Origin: Eublepharis macularius
Lineage: Eukaryota; Chordata; Lepidosauria; Squamata; Eublepharidae
Assembly: GCF_028583425.1 (NCBI RefSeq)
Contig: NC_072801.1
Span: 20,728,001 to 20,792,000 of the forward strand
Direction: 5' to 3'
DNA: 64,000 nt
The notes under the pieces are model-generated. The model made no database searches, had not been told where the DNA came from, and saw nothing but the letters and a program-made list of their open reading frames with translations. Position numbers and translations under genes: made by a program. Below are positions 20,701-35,400 of this stretch, piece by piece. The stretch's first letter is position 1, and each line of letters opens with the position of its first letter.

Positions 20701-23700
20701 AATACTTCTGTACAGATGAACGATTATAATAACTAACTTAAGGACTGACCTTCAGTGGATGCCAGTCTAGAATGCATTATTTAAAAAAAAACACTCTGAA
20801 GGCAGAAAACATATGTAGCAAGGAAAAAAAGAAACTGGGCTGGAATACTTTGCCCCTGATGTGCTTGTTTTCTATTCACGGAGAATTTTAAACATAGCAG
20901 CCCTTTTTGAAACTTGATTTCCCACCTGTAGTCTAAAGAGAGAGGAGATTTTTTGGTCTCATTGCTGAGTGGAAAAGTGAGATGTTTAGGGATAACTATG
21001 GGAATCTCGACTAGTATTCTTTTTTTGCAGTTTGTACAGCCCCACCGCTGAGTCTGTAGTATAATATAATTTTATGTTATATGGCTGAAGGCTGATAGCT
21101 GGGTGGAGGATTTGCCAGCAAAAAGGAAGGCCTGCTTTGCCTCGAGAAGCCTCCCCCCCCCCCGCTTCTGTCTAGATGTTTCTAATATCTTTGTTCTGTT
21201 CTAAGTTGCTTTGGGCCATCTGTGGGCAGAAAAGCAGGACTATAAATAATTAAATGGAATAAATATTAGGAAAAGGAGATAGAGTCATCTTTCCAGAGAC
21301 AAAAGGAGGTACTTCCAAGGTGGACCAGCAAGTACTCTGAAGGCCCGGCACTCAAATGTGTTGGGAGCTCTTAATGAAATTCAAACGCCCTGTGTTTGGA
21401 TCCACATCTTTGAAGAGATCTGGGGTGGGGGGATGAACAGTAGCCTTGAAGAGATCTGGTGGGGAGTGATATGAGGGGGGGGGTCATTGGTGAGCAATAG
21501 CTAAAGAGACCCGTGCAAAATGTAGGGGTGGGTGGGGAGGCAAGACCTCTGTTTGCCCATGTCTCTGATCACAGGTTCCAGTATATTTTTGAGGGATAGA
21601 CCAGAGAGACGTTTGGGCCTCAGACTGTGCTGTTTTCTCGTTTGTCTTCCCATAATTATAGTTGCAACAACTTCTGTTTTTCGTTTTATTGTAGGAAGCT
21701 GATGGATAAACAGACGTTTTGCTCCTCACAAACCACAAGTAACGTTTCGCGGTATGCTGCTGCTATCTTCCGAAAAGGTAACTTGGATTCTGAACACCAT
21801 AAGGCTTGATGGTCTTTTAAAAATGTTTTACTTTTAAACTTGTGGGGCCCGGGACAGGGGGTTGTCTCCTCCCAAAGGGAAAGGGTGTAATATTTTCTGC
21901 ATTCCTCAGAGTCCGCTAGGTTCAGCTGTCTGTTTCTTCCCCCGGAAAACTGCAGCTGTGAAAATGTGACCCATTCTCATTTTAGGTGAGATCCACCTTA
22001 CCCCACTACATGGAATCTTGCAGTTGAGGCCAAGTTTTTCCTATTTAGACAAAGCCGACGCCAAACATAGGGAACGTGAAGCTGCTAATGAGGGTAAGCG
22101 ATTTATGAGTGTCCATCTTTTGACAGTGCAAATGAGCCCTCGGCAACCCCAGAAAACACAAGAGGAGGGTCATTCTTGAAAGATGAGGCCCTATCTTCCC
22201 TCCAAAGGCAGTTCCAACAATGTCAGTCACTTCTAGAATAGCATTATTTACCGACAGGCAGCTTCAGTATTATGGTAAACATCATCATCATTATATTATG
22301 CCGATATCTGGCTGATACTTAGGTCTCCAGTGGAAACTTGTATCAGCTTAGCAAGGCCAATCAATAATAACATGTGACCTCTGCTTATTGTTGATTGTGT
22401 TTTGGATAATTCGAATAACAACAATAACAATAATAGCAACAGCAACAACAGTAGTCTTCAGGACAACTTAATGTCCACTCAGAGCACTTTACAAAGTGTG
22501 TTATTATTATCTTCATGACAATCACCCTGTGGGTGGGGCTGAGAAAGCTCCAAAGAGATGTGACTGACCCAAGGTTACCCAGCTGGCTTCAAGCGGAGGA
22601 GTGAGGAATCAAACCCAGCTCTCCAGATTGGAGTCCTGCCGCTCCTAACCACAACACCAAATTGACTCTCTGATTCACTGTGGTATAATGATTACAGTGT
22701 CAGTCTAGGATCTGGGGGACACAGGTTCGAATCCCCTCTGTGCTGTTGATGCTTGTTGGGAGACGTTGGTTCAGTCGCACACTCTCAGCCTGACCTACTC
22801 ATGCAGTTGTTGGGAAGAACCCTATTGTAAGCTGCTTTTGGCCTCCACTGAGGAGAAAGCAGGGTCTAAATAAACAATCAGACCGTTGCTGTGAACTGCA
22901 CAGATTAGAAATTAAACCCTCTGCTTCAGGGGAATGTTGCCATTCAAGGAATTGTGACGCTGAGTTTCATGTTTTCTTGTCTCTGGCAGCTGGTGATTCT
23001 TCCCAAGATGAAACGGAAGAAGATGTCAAGCAAATCACTGTATGTCCAAATGGTTTCTCAAAAATATTTTTGGCTGTCTGAGGCTTCTTGGCCGCCCGCT
23101 TCCCCCCTCCCCCACTGTGTGTGAATACATGCCAGGTGCCCGGCCTGCCTTCCCTGCCTTGGTGCCTTCACTAAGGATGAGATGCTAAAGTTACATCTTG
23201 GTTGTTCTACTTCAGATTTTGGGTTTGCACGAAGGAACTCCCCTCCATGCAAACAATAGTTTCTTCTCGACAGAAGGCTAGTATGGTAGGGGAGTTAGCT
23301 AGATGTCTGCTTGAAGGGGTTTAGAAATACTCATGGGCTAGAATGGGGTATGAAAGGTAGAAATGGGATGTCTTGGAGCCAGGCCCCTAGCCAAGAGGAC
23401 TGGAATTGTGCTTTTGAGGCCTCTTAGAAAAGCTGAAGTTCTGAAAAGGATAACCGCATCAAATCTGTAGCGGACTATTTCATAATATTCTGATTTCTGA
23501 TATGTTTTGGTTCTTTACGTACAAGTTTATGTTTATAGCGTTCTGGTATGGTGTGGGGACTCTGACGTGGATAGCACAAGGTAGCATGATCTCAGAAGCT
23601 AAGTGGGGTAGGCCCAGTTCAGTACTTGGATGGGAGACCACCAAGAATGTCCACGGTTGTTATGCAGCAGAAGACAGTGGCAAACCGACCTCTGTTCCTC

Positions 23701-26700
23701 TCTTGCCTTGCAAACTGGGGGGTCATCATAAGTTGGCTGTGGCTTGACAACATGTTACGTACATGTAATGTGTCAGGAAGCGCAGAATCTGTGTTTACAT
23801 ATAGTTTTTGGAGCTTCAGTCTTGTCAGATGCTAATAGGATTATTAAGAAAGCAAAGCTTATTTCGGTGATTAGAAAAGAAGTCAACATGTTTGTTGATA
23901 AATGGAAACCCTTCATAGATTTATATGAAATACATAACCATGATTTGCAGATTATGAATTAAAGAGTTTTGACATTTTAAAAAAAGAACTTTTAATTATT
24001 ACCTAGAGAATATGTAGATTTGACATGATAAGAATATTTGTTTTGGAGACAACCGGAATCCTTTGAGTTTAGATTGTTTTGTTTTTTCTGTATTACGTAT
24101 ATTTTTGTATGTTGATTAGTTGCTTTCATTAATATTTGTTTTATTAGTATGTGTATAATTAGTAGTTTTTAGGTTTATTTTTAATTACATAAAACTCTTA
24201 ATTTAAAAAAACACTTTCAGGTGAGGTTTTCCCGCCCCGAATCGGAGCAAGCCCGGCAGCGTCGGGTTCAGTCTTATGAGTTCTTGCAGAAGCGGCAGGC
24301 GGAAGAACACTGGGTTCACCTGCATTACTACGGTTTACGGGTAAGTATGTAGTTTTGGACCCTAAATGTTCCTGAGTGTTCTTGCTGGTTCCTCCCGCCC
24401 AATGTTTTCTACAAAATGATGGCTTCAATCCAAGACATACATGTGCACAACACCGATTGTTTTCTTGCCTTGCTTGTTATTCCGTTCACGTTGGTGGAGA
24501 TTGGAGAGAGTTCTGGAACTCGGATGCGGTAGTCGCAGAGGAAGCTTCTTGCAGAACGTGCTGGCGCCACTGCATACTTTTTTTTTGTCTGCCCAATTAC
24601 CCTTTAAACTTAGAGAAAATGCTTAGCTCAGGGGCCCCCAGTGAGGTGCCCATGGGCGCCATGGCACCTGCCATCTTTCACAGCGCCTACCAAGTGTTTT
24701 TATAAAGTGGGCCAGGCCAGGTGGGGCTTTTACTCAGCAAGGCTTCTTATTGGCCATTGGAGATTTAATTGGCTGAGCAGATTTTTTCAAATGTTGTTTT
24801 GGCAGCAGCTGTCACCACAACACAAGGACTTTCACTGTGTGACTGAAGGTAAGCTGTGGTGGCCGTTTTGTGGCTGGCTCCTCCTCCTGCAGCAGCCGTT
24901 TTGTGGTTGTGCCCATCACACTGTGTCAGAAGGTTCAGAAACGTTGCGGAACCTTGGCTTAGCTTCTTTGGTTAAATAAAGCAGCTTAGGTTATATGTAT
25001 TTGTGTTTTTAGAAGTTCCTTAGCAACAAGAAAGGGTTGGCTATGGGTCTATTAGCAGTGCATACATGAAAGAGTCGTTCACAAGAATTTAAAAGCAAAC
25101 TTATCTGTGACGGCTGCCGGGGACCCAACCTGAATCATGCTCTTTCCTTGGTTGTTTTTGTAGGACAGCCGTTCCGAACATGAGCGCCAGTATTTATTCA
25201 GCCAGGGTCATGGCATGGCTGGGAATACCGAATTAATTAAATCTCCAAGGTAAACATCTTTCTTGTGATCCCTCTTTAGAAGAATTGGGGAAGAGCAGTT
25301 TTCAAGCTTGGGAGGAGAGAAAAATACAGTGGCCGATAAAAAGCAGAAGCTGCCGTGAAGGTCTTCCCATACCCAGACATTTTGCAATTGCTTGAAAATA
25401 CCCAGGTCTGCAGCAGCATTCTGTGAGTCCTCAGTTTAACTGCAGCCAATGCCTTTTAGTGAGCTCAACTTCCCTAAAAATAAGAACCTAGACATCTCTG
25501 TTTCTCTTGGCTTTTAGTCGATTTTGTTTGGACAACCTTTTGAAGCAGGGCTTCTTGGGTGCAAACACATTTCAAAGGCCTTTTGGATTTCTCATTTGCC
25601 AAGGTGGCAAGGCTGCACCCAGATGCTCCTGACCAATGTTCTGAGGCTGTGTTCTTTCTCCACACAGTGAATATTTGATGATGCTGGTGCCTCCGAGTGT
25701 CGAAGAAGAGAAGTGAGTGCTCTCTTGGTTGCTGTAGCAGGCTAGATACCTATTCTGCTATCTGGAAACGGCCTAGCTTTAAAGTTCTTGAGCTCCTGTT
25801 TTATCCCACTCAAGTCATCTAGGGTCTACCGAACTGGTGTCTAGCAGTCTCTTCTTGGTCTCTTTAACTTCTGGACTCCCCCCCCCCCCACACACACACA
25901 TACAGTGCCACCAGTGCACATGGCACAAAGATCGGCCCCTTTCCTACTTGACACAAGGGAAGTGTGGGATTCCATAGGAAGGAAGACTTTGCATTCATTC
26001 CATGCTCGTGGGAGCCAAGGGGTTGGGGCGCAGGCATCATGCTGGAGGTGGATTTTGAGGATTTAAAGGCAGAACGGGCTAGCAGGTTTTCCAGAAGGCA
26101 GATCCAGGAATAGGTGTGAGTAGCAGTTTCTTCCCCTACCGCCTTTTCTGATATTCAGTCTTGCTTCACCCTGGTGGAAATTTGGGAAACACACCTGTGT
26201 GTCCAGGCCAAGAAAGCATAGTAGCAGACCTTCCCTCCTATGGGGCAGCTCTGGTGTCTAGTATAGTGCTCTTTTGCTCTGTTATAGTCCTCGAACAGCG
26301 AGACTAGGTGGGCTTGGTCCCCTTGCATCTTTCCAAATGCTCAAGACTGCACCATCTGTTGTGGTTTGGGGTGTTACAGGTCTTTGTGAACCTTTTTTGT
26401 AAATCTGTAGAGAGAGACCAGTGGCTCCAAGCAATGTACTTTCCATGGCTCAGCTGCGAACCCTGGCCCTCGCTGACCAAATTAAGATCTTGATGAAGAA
26501 CGGTATGTCTTTCGATGTGTTTGAACCTGTAATATCTCTCATCTTGGGGTGGAGATAAGGGGAATCCAGGAGGCCATTAAGTGCCCTGGCATCGACGGGC
26601 ACCATGTTGGGGATTCCTGCATTAAACCCAACTTGCTGCGGTGAGACGGGATCCTCTCAGCACCAGCCCTTCTGAAGCAGCCCCTGTTTTTTTTTAAAAA

Positions 26701-29700
26701 AAATAACAGACTGTCAGTTAAACACCAGAAAAGAAGCAGAGAGAGTCACGGTAGAACAATCCAAAGCTGAGCAAACGCCGTGACTTACTAATTACATTCA
26801 AGAACAATTTAAAGCAAAATATTCAATGATATCCACAGATAATAAAACAAATCACAAATTCTTAGGAATAGGAGTTGTTGAAAGTTGTTTACAAAGCACA
26901 CTGCACTTTAGCACAGCTTGTTGTGTTAAGGTTGCAGTTTAAAATTGTTGGATGCTTGCCTCTAACTCTTTACCTGGCTATTTAAACACTCCCTCTCTTT
27001 ACTTGCACTTAAAATATAAAAAATATAAACTTATGAATAATTTGTGATTTATTATCTGTGGATATCATTGAATATTTTGCTTTAAATTGTTCTTGAACGT
27101 AATTAGTTAAACACCAGAAACATGCCTTTGCAGTGATTGATTTACACTGTGTAATCCACCTCGCATCACAGTGAAAAAGGCAGACTATGACTATAGTAAA
27201 TTGCTGACGTGTTTATAAGCCTATAAAGCTTAAGACCTCTGGTCAGATGAGCTAATAAATAAATAAAAAGTAAGGTAAATAAAGAAAAGAGAGACTTTTT
27301 TGGTTGGGAAAGGTAAATGTAAAAACAGTTATTGCTGAATATCTTTGTATTATGACCAAGATAACCTGAAGACCCTCAGGAAGCTTTCACGTTGCCTAGA
27401 ATGGGTTATTCAGTAAAAAGCCTCCTCCAAAAAAGGATATGGGGAGGGAAACGTTTTTTTCGTGGAATTATGGAGAGCCCCCCCCCCCCCCACAAACACA
27501 CACTAGTTTCCTGTCTGAAAATAGAATACAGGAGTTACTGCAGTCTTCATTGGATTATAAAATGCTGGATCCAAAATGGATTTCAGGATAAACCTGAAAC
27601 TACTTGGATTGAGATGAAATAAAATAAAAGAGCCACTCTGCATTGAAAGAATGTGGTTGAAAGGCAGCAGTTAATTAGAGAGAGCCAGTTTGTGTAGTGG
27701 TTAAGAGTACGGGGCTCTAATCTGGAGAACCGGGTTTGATTTCCCCACTCCTTCACTTGAAGCCAGCTGGGTGACCTGGGTTAGTCACACAGCTTCTAGG
27801 AGCTTTCTCAGCAGCACCCACCTCACAGGGTGATTGTTGAGGGGATAATAATAACATACTTTGTAAACCACTCTGAGTGGGCATTAAGTTGTCCTGAAGG
27901 GTGGTATATAAATCGAATGTTGTTGTTATGTCTGTCTGGTAGCAATAAGTAGAACATACATGCCCCTTGTAAGGCAGAGAGAGCAAAAGAAAAGTACTAA
28001 CAACGGGAGACTTATTTTAGGGGATCCGTAAAGTATAGATTCGATAGTTGCCAAGTTAGGAAATATTATCTTGATGGGGGTATGTGTGTCCTTTATTTAT
28101 AAAAACAGTACAACACTTCATTATACGATGCAAAACTGAATTATTCAAGAGGTAAGAGTCAGCCCTCAGGTAGGAGGGCTGATCTGTGAGGAGGTGGTTC
28201 AGAGAGATCTATCAGTAAAGGGATAGGGAGGGACCACAGACTTTACTACTATTGCTGTAAATATTGATGGATCATTGGCTCCACTCCCACTGCTGTAAGT
28301 TTGATCCTACTAGGTAGTTCTTATGTTTAATAAATCAAATCGTAGAATTGCTTATGCTCTGTTTCATCATTTCTTGAATTCCATATTGATTTCTGCTAGT
28401 TTAAATCTTCACAAATTTGCATGTACCCTATGACATGTTTATTGAAACCTATTTGGAATTAACTGTACTGACTCACACTGTAATCTATCTTGAGTCTCGG
28501 TGAGAAAGGTAGATTATAAATTATTCGCAGCATTTCCCCACCTGTGACTTTTGAGTTCTTCTAGGATTCTCTAAACAGCTTTGTGTTTTTGTTTTCCTTT
28601 CTCTTCAGTGAAGGTCATACCATTTGCAAACCTCATGAGCTTGTTGACTTCCGGGACGGATCCAACTGCAGTCTTACGCTGTATACAGCAGGTGGCAATG
28701 TTGGTACAGGGAAACTGGGTTGTGAAGAGGTAATGTGTTTTGTTTTGTTTGCTTGCAAAGCATAATCCCTCTAGAGAACAACGGTACTCACATGCATTTT
28801 TTACAGTGTTAAAGTGTGAAGCAGAACTCTATATCTGCAGGGGCCCATTGAGCATGTGCTGCAAAGGGCACCCCCACAAGGCATGTGTCTGTCAGATATT
28901 TACAGACAGACAGTTCTGCTTCACATTTGACAGGAGATGTGCTGGTTGTGTGAATTGGCTGGTTCACACATTCAGCCGATTGTCGACTGGAGGTTGAGCT
29001 TGGGTCTGGTCAGTGTTTCCAGGTGTACCAACCCTTTGGATATGAGATGACTGTTTAAGACTAGACAAAAAATATTCCAGGAGTCATTGGCTAGAGTTTG
29101 GGACTAGAACCTAGGAGATCTGGTTCAATGTGGTGTAGGACCTGGGAAACTGAGGTTCAAATCCCCGCTCTGCCATGGAAGTTTGCTTGATGAACTTGGG
29201 CCTATCACACACTCCCAGGCTATCCTACATCACAGGGTTGTTGTGAAGAGGAGAGGAAAAGAACATAAGGTGCTTTGCATCCTCATTAGGGAGAAAGGGG
29301 AAGTATAAATAAATAAACCTGAGTTCAAATCTTCCGCAGTGTGTGACTGTGGGACAGTCACTGTATGAAGGGTGGGATAGTGACTGTGTGTACCACTGTG
29401 CTCCATGGTGGTGCAGGAGCGAGAAGGTGTGAAAAAATGGGATCAGAGCAGGGCTTTTTTTCTGGGAGAAGAGGTGGTGGAACTCAGTGGGTTGCCAGCA
29501 CAGGGGGCAACTCTTGGCGGGAGGTGGTGCCCCTGGTACCACATGTGTGCGTGCATGCTCCCAGGACCAATGATGTCACTTTGGGTCAGCTGGAACAAGG
29601 GGGGAGTTTTTAAAAGTTTAAATCACCCTCTGCGAAAATGGTCACATGGCTGGTGGCCCCGCCCCCTGATCTCCAGACAGAGGGGAGTTTAGATTGCCCT

Positions 29701-32408
29701 CTGCGCCGCTCCAGCAGGGCGGAGGGCAATCTAAACTCCCCTCTGTCTAGAGATCAGGGGGAGGGACCACCAGCCATGTGACCATTTTCAAGAGGTTCCA
29801 GAATTCCGTTCCACCGCGTTCCAGCTGAAAAAAAGCCCTGGATCAGAGTAAAGGAACTGTGTGGTTCTAGTGGTTTAGAAACCACAGCATTTCACTTGGG
29901 GTTTTTGGATTAGCAGCCTGTAGGCATAGTTGAGTTGGTTACTACTCCTTCATTTCCAATGAAAGAATGTGGCCCAAGACAGGGATTGCTTTTTGCGGTC
30001 CCCTAATCTCATACAGCCCCCGCATTTCACACTCTTCCAGTTATATATATATATATATTTAAAAATTAGAATGGAAACGAGTATCACATAACAGAGAATG
30101 GCTTTGATATGCTGTTCTCACTGTTGCGAAACCCTGCAAGGTTTTATTCCCCAGGAGCTTCCAAGAGCCCGGAGCTGTGGGAGAAAGTGCTGCTGGGGAT
30201 TAACCCTTGCTGTGTTGATAAGCTTAATAAGTCTTTCTGTTTTCATAAACAGCGATGTCGTCTACCCAAAAGATACCTCCAGCCCGCACAGTGGTGTTCC
30301 AGCAGAAGTTCTCTGCAGAGGAAGGGATTTTGTCGTAAGTATGATCAATCTTTTTGGCAGCTGTTGAAAGCCGCTTGGTTTGGTGAGTCCTGAAAATCTT
30401 CTAGCCTGGAAAATTCCTGACATACGATTATATTAGTTATTGGTCATCTGAATTGGGGACAGCATGTTTCTACACATGTTCCTTCCCTGCTCATCTACAG
30501 ATGATCTTTATTTGATGTAGGCGACCAGACAAGCAGCTGTTTGAATGTACAGTGTCTGACCATTGACCGATTTAGCTCAGCGCTTGGGCACATCAGGGTC
30601 TTGTAGAAGACAAAGGCCTTTTCCATGACATACTGCCTGAGATAACGTTCTTGGGAAGTGCTGGGGATTCAACCTGGGTCCTTCTGCATGCAAACCAGAT
30701 GCTCTGCCACTGAGCCGTGGCCCTTCCCCAAGCATACCTACAGGTAATAGTCAAAGGTGACCATTCTGTATCTAGAAATGCAAGATTCTGAGCTGGACTA
30801 CTGGTCCATCTGGCTACATCGTCCTGTCTTCTGGTAGCCAGATGCTTCATGGAGGGTCACAGAAGCAGACAAGAGTCCATCCATTGATGCAAAAATTCCA
30901 CACTTTGCTGTTGAATCACTAATAATAGTGAACTGGAGGTTATGTACCCTCTGAACCTGGGTCACTCGGAGTGCGCTTAAGAAGACAGTACTAATACAGC
31001 TTTATGGCTATTCTATGAAACATACAGACTCAAAACCATAATTGTCTGGAATCCTATCCTAACACACTCACTAGGAAAGATGAGGGTACAGCTTGTTTAT
31101 GATGCAGCACTTTATCCTGTCTGTAGACTCTAAAACCGGAATACTGTTGTAAATACCTAATTGTCGACTTCGGTTAAACTGTTATTGGTCATGTTGTTGT
31201 TAACGTTAATGTTATAATAAATGAAAATAAAGTATTTTTTAAAAAAGAAGACAGTGCCGATTCCCTTTGGGCAGCTGTTCATCAGTGTTGCTTGTTTTTA
31301 TAAAATGGTCTCCCCTCTCCCCTAGATGTGGAAGTATACTCAGGATCGTTGGGTGGTGCGGAAAGAAGTGGCTGCCATCACAAAAGTAAGTCCTTGGAAT
31401 TGGCCCTTAGTGTTTTTTTTTTAGAAAGCTAGAACCTTGTTTGACTTAAACACTGGACCCCAAAGTGGGACTTGTCGTGTGCTGCCCGATGGTGTGTGTT
31501 AAACCTGATGATCTGACCCCGGGGAATGGATATGGTTCGGGTATTCAGGGGGTGGGGTTTTCTTCAGGACACGTGGACCTCTCTCTTCTGCTTTGGTCTT
31601 CACAAATATTCTGGGAGGACCATAATCAACTGGAGATTCAAACCAAGCTTTTCCTGTTCAGCTAACACGCTAACCACGGCACCCAAATGCTTGTCAGTCC
31701 CCTCGTCTTCTAGGAGCATGAATTCACCTGTCCCAGCTTTCTTTTTTTTAAAAAAAATTTTTTATTGGTGAGTACATAAAATATTATTCAATACACAAAT
31801 TCCCCATCTTATCTAAATTATATCAGCGCCCCCCTTCCTCCCCTCCTTATTGACTTCCAACAGCTTTCCAACCCCTAACCCATCTTATTACTCAAATTAC
31901 TCTTAACTATAATTTTTCTAAATCTTATATATATTATATCACTTATTCTAAGCATATTCAAATTCTTCTATATCTCCAATTTTCTAATATATCAATCTAC
32001 GTTTCACTGTTTAAACTATCTATTTCTAATACAATCTCCTTATTACTAATATTAGCTTAGATTAATTAATAACTAAGTTTCCCCATTAATGGTAAAGTTA
32101 CTTCTCTCTCCCCTTTATAAAGTCACATATTAATAATTCTCAAACTGCCACAGTCCTACCTGTCCCAGCATTCAGGAAGAAAGATTAGAAACAAATTTAT
32201 CTCCAAAGAACATTTGCAAATGTAATTGTATTATTTATTTATTTGTTGGGTTTGTTAAAATCTGCTCTCCCTGGAAACAGGCTCAGAGCGGATTGCAACA
32301 TGAATAAACAAATTACAATAAAAACAGCATTAAAATCATAAAATACAGTAGCAATACATTTGGGCGGCAACCCAAGTTGCTCAACCCCCATCCAAAAACA
32401 TTCCATGA

Positions 32409-32443
<35 letters not shown>

Positions 32444-35400
32444 GCTAGTTAATTTGCCATCTAGTCCCCCCACCCAACCAAATACCTGAAGAATAAACCT
32501 GTTTTCCTTCTGCTGTTCATATATATATGGGTTTGGTGCTTTAAGCTTTCAGCTGTGTTGCTCTAATGGGGCACAGAGACATGATCTGGCAGGTTCATGC
32601 AGCTGTTGCCAGGCATGAGATGTGATTTTGCCTTTTTGTAAAGCTGGTCTCTTTCCCAGTCACACCCATTTGCTCTGTGCAGCTGCCAAGCGCCTGAAAA
32701 GTTTCGCCTCTCCATCCCAATTATTTATATGTAACTTGTTTTTCCAGCTTGGCCCGGAAGATGTGAAAGATTTCTTGGAGCACATGTCTGTCCTCCGAAT
32801 AAATAAAGGCTGGGAATTCATGCTCCCCTATGATGAGGATTTCGTCAAGAAGCATCCCGACGTGGTCCAGAGGCAGCAGATGCTCTGGATGGGCATTCAG
32901 GCCAAGTAAATAATTTGCCTTCCCTTTGGGGTGGGGTAGAATGGAGAGGAAGAAAAATTAGCTACTCTGTTGCATGTTCATATCACAGCTGCATCAACTT
33001 AAAGAGGCCTGTTGTGGGTAGCTAAGAGTGGATGAAAGTGTGTCTCATGAGGTGTAATAAACTTGTGGGACTCGCTGCTGGATGTAGCAATGGCTGCTAG
33101 ATGGCTGGCTTTCCGAGGGAATTAAATTCATGGAGGAGAGGTATGTCCATGGCTGTTGGCCACAGTGGCTAAATGGAACTTCCATGTTCCAAGGCAGTAT
33201 ATCTCTGAATACTGCTTTCTGGGGAGCAGCAGATTATGGGAGAGCTGTGTCAGGGTGACCTGTGGAGAGTGCCATGTATGTTCGTGAGTGGTAGAGCGTC
33301 TGCTTTGCATGCAGACGGTCAGAGGCTCAATCTCCAGTTGAAAGGACTGGGCAGTAGGTGATGTGAAAGACCTCTGCCTGAAACCCTGGAGAGTGGCTGG
33401 CAGTCTGACTAGACCGTGGGGACCTTGATGGACCGATGGTCTGATTCAGTATAAGGCAGCTTCAGGTGTGCCCTGGGAATGGAGGTGGCTCCCAGCTGGG
33501 CCCAAAAACTTTATAATAGCGGGCATGCTTGTTAATCCAGTTTTGGAAGCCACAGTCCTTTGGATTTTTGACTCTGGCCTAAGCAGCAACACCCTGTATA
33601 CTCACGTGGCAAAAACAGCGCTGCTCATCTTTATACAAAATCAAAAAGAGTCCAGTAGCACCTTTAAGACTAACCAACTTTATTGTAGCATAAGCTTTCG
33701 AGAATCACAGTTCTCTTCGTCAGATGCATGGCCATATACCATGCCATCTTTATACAGCATCTTCAGAATTTGTAAAATGGAAAACATTATCAGGATACCT
33801 GCTGCTGAACAGTCAAAGGATTATCTTTAGGCAGGGAGTGGGGGAGAACAGCAAGCCCCTTGATGAGAAGTGTTGGCATCCAGGCAAAACACTTGTTTGT
33901 TGAAGTGAAGTGAAACTTGAAAAGTTTTGGTCGCCTCAGTGGTTTGCAGAACCTGCATGGAAACCCTTGATTTATGTTCATATGAAAAAATTAAACATCT
34001 CCATTTTCTCATGTTCTGGCACTCAAGGCAAGTGTTTTCAGTTAGGTCATGTTACTACTTTTTTTCACCATAGATTGATTGAGCCATCTGCAAAATTTTG
34101 TGTGTGCATGTGTGTGTACATGTGCTGTCAGGTTGCAGTTGACTTACAGCGAATCCAGCAAAGGCCTTTCAAGGCAAGAGAGAAGCAGAGATGGTTTGCT
34201 GTTGCCTGCCTCTGCAAAGTCTTCCTTGGTAGTCGCCCATCAAAGTACCGAACCTGCCCAGCTTCTGAGATCTGACAAGATCATGCCATCTTTCCTCCAT
34301 CTGCACAATTGGGGGTCTCATATTTGAAATAAACACAAGCGTCTCCATTTGTTTTTTTTCCCTTCCACCACTTCAGGTTAGAGAAAGTATTCAACTTGCC
34401 AAGAGATCACATGGTACCAAAGAAACAAGCAACGCATACTGGTAAGCCATGAAAGATACTCCTCAAGGGCAAGTCACTAGAAGTAGTAGGTCACGCTGCT
34501 CTGGAGATAGATGTAGGCAAATTGGGGATCAGGTTCAGAGGATAATAATAATAACTGGGCTTATATACCACTCTTTTAGACAGATTAGTGCTCCACTAAG
34601 AGAGGTGAACAAAGTCAGTGTTGTTCTTATCCTCACAATACAGCTGGGACACTGGGGCTGAGAGGAATGGCTTACCCAAGGACCACTTAAGCTCATGGCA
34701 GCAGTGGGATTCTAACCAGCAGAGTGCCGATTTGCAGTCCAACCACTCAACCGCTATGCTACAGCAGCTGTTGTGAGCTGGAGTCTGGAAACTGGTTTTC
34801 CTGTGATTCCCTTGTAGTGTTCTGATTTGATAGTAGTTGTGCTGGTATCATGGATGCCTACTGGACAGTACTAGGGACATCACCAATCATTCCCTCCCCC
34901 CCCCACCCCTTTCCAGGTTCCTGGTGCTATTTTGTAAGGTTATTTAAAGCCTGAGTTCTTTAAAAGGTTGGAGTATCTTCATCATGAGGCAAGGCTGAAG
35001 TGTCTGGAATGTCCTAATTCAGGAAAGAAAATGATTAAGGGAGGACACGATAGAGGTATATAAAATTTGAATGGGATGTAGAAAGTGATTTTTCTCCATT
35101 TCCCATAATACTAGAACTTGGGCACCCAATGAAGTTGATGGGCGATAGGTTCAGGACAGACGCAAGGAAGAGCTTCTTTATTCACTGGGTGTTCCAACTG
35201 TGGAATTCACTCACAGTGCAGGTAATGATGGCCACAAGCATAGATGGTTTTAAAAGGGGGTTAGACACGTTCATGGAAGAGAGGTCTATCGATGGCTACT
35301 AGCCATGGTGAGTAAAGGGAATTGTCACAATCCCTGAAAGCTAGTGCTGGGAAGCAGTAGCAAGGGGAGGCCTAGGTCTCTGTACCCTGTTTGGCCCAAC

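Noticed and set aside
22384-22445. CAACAA-rich run as an independent microsatellite
   Set aside because: It is the tail of the antisense MIR-like SINE at 22420-22672, as shown by the same tail on the sense copy at 27680-27935.
33285-33360. tRNA-like head as a second tRNA gene
   Set aside because: It is the head of a dispersed SINE with a SINE body following. The acceptor stem does not close, and there is no terminator after a mature 3' end.
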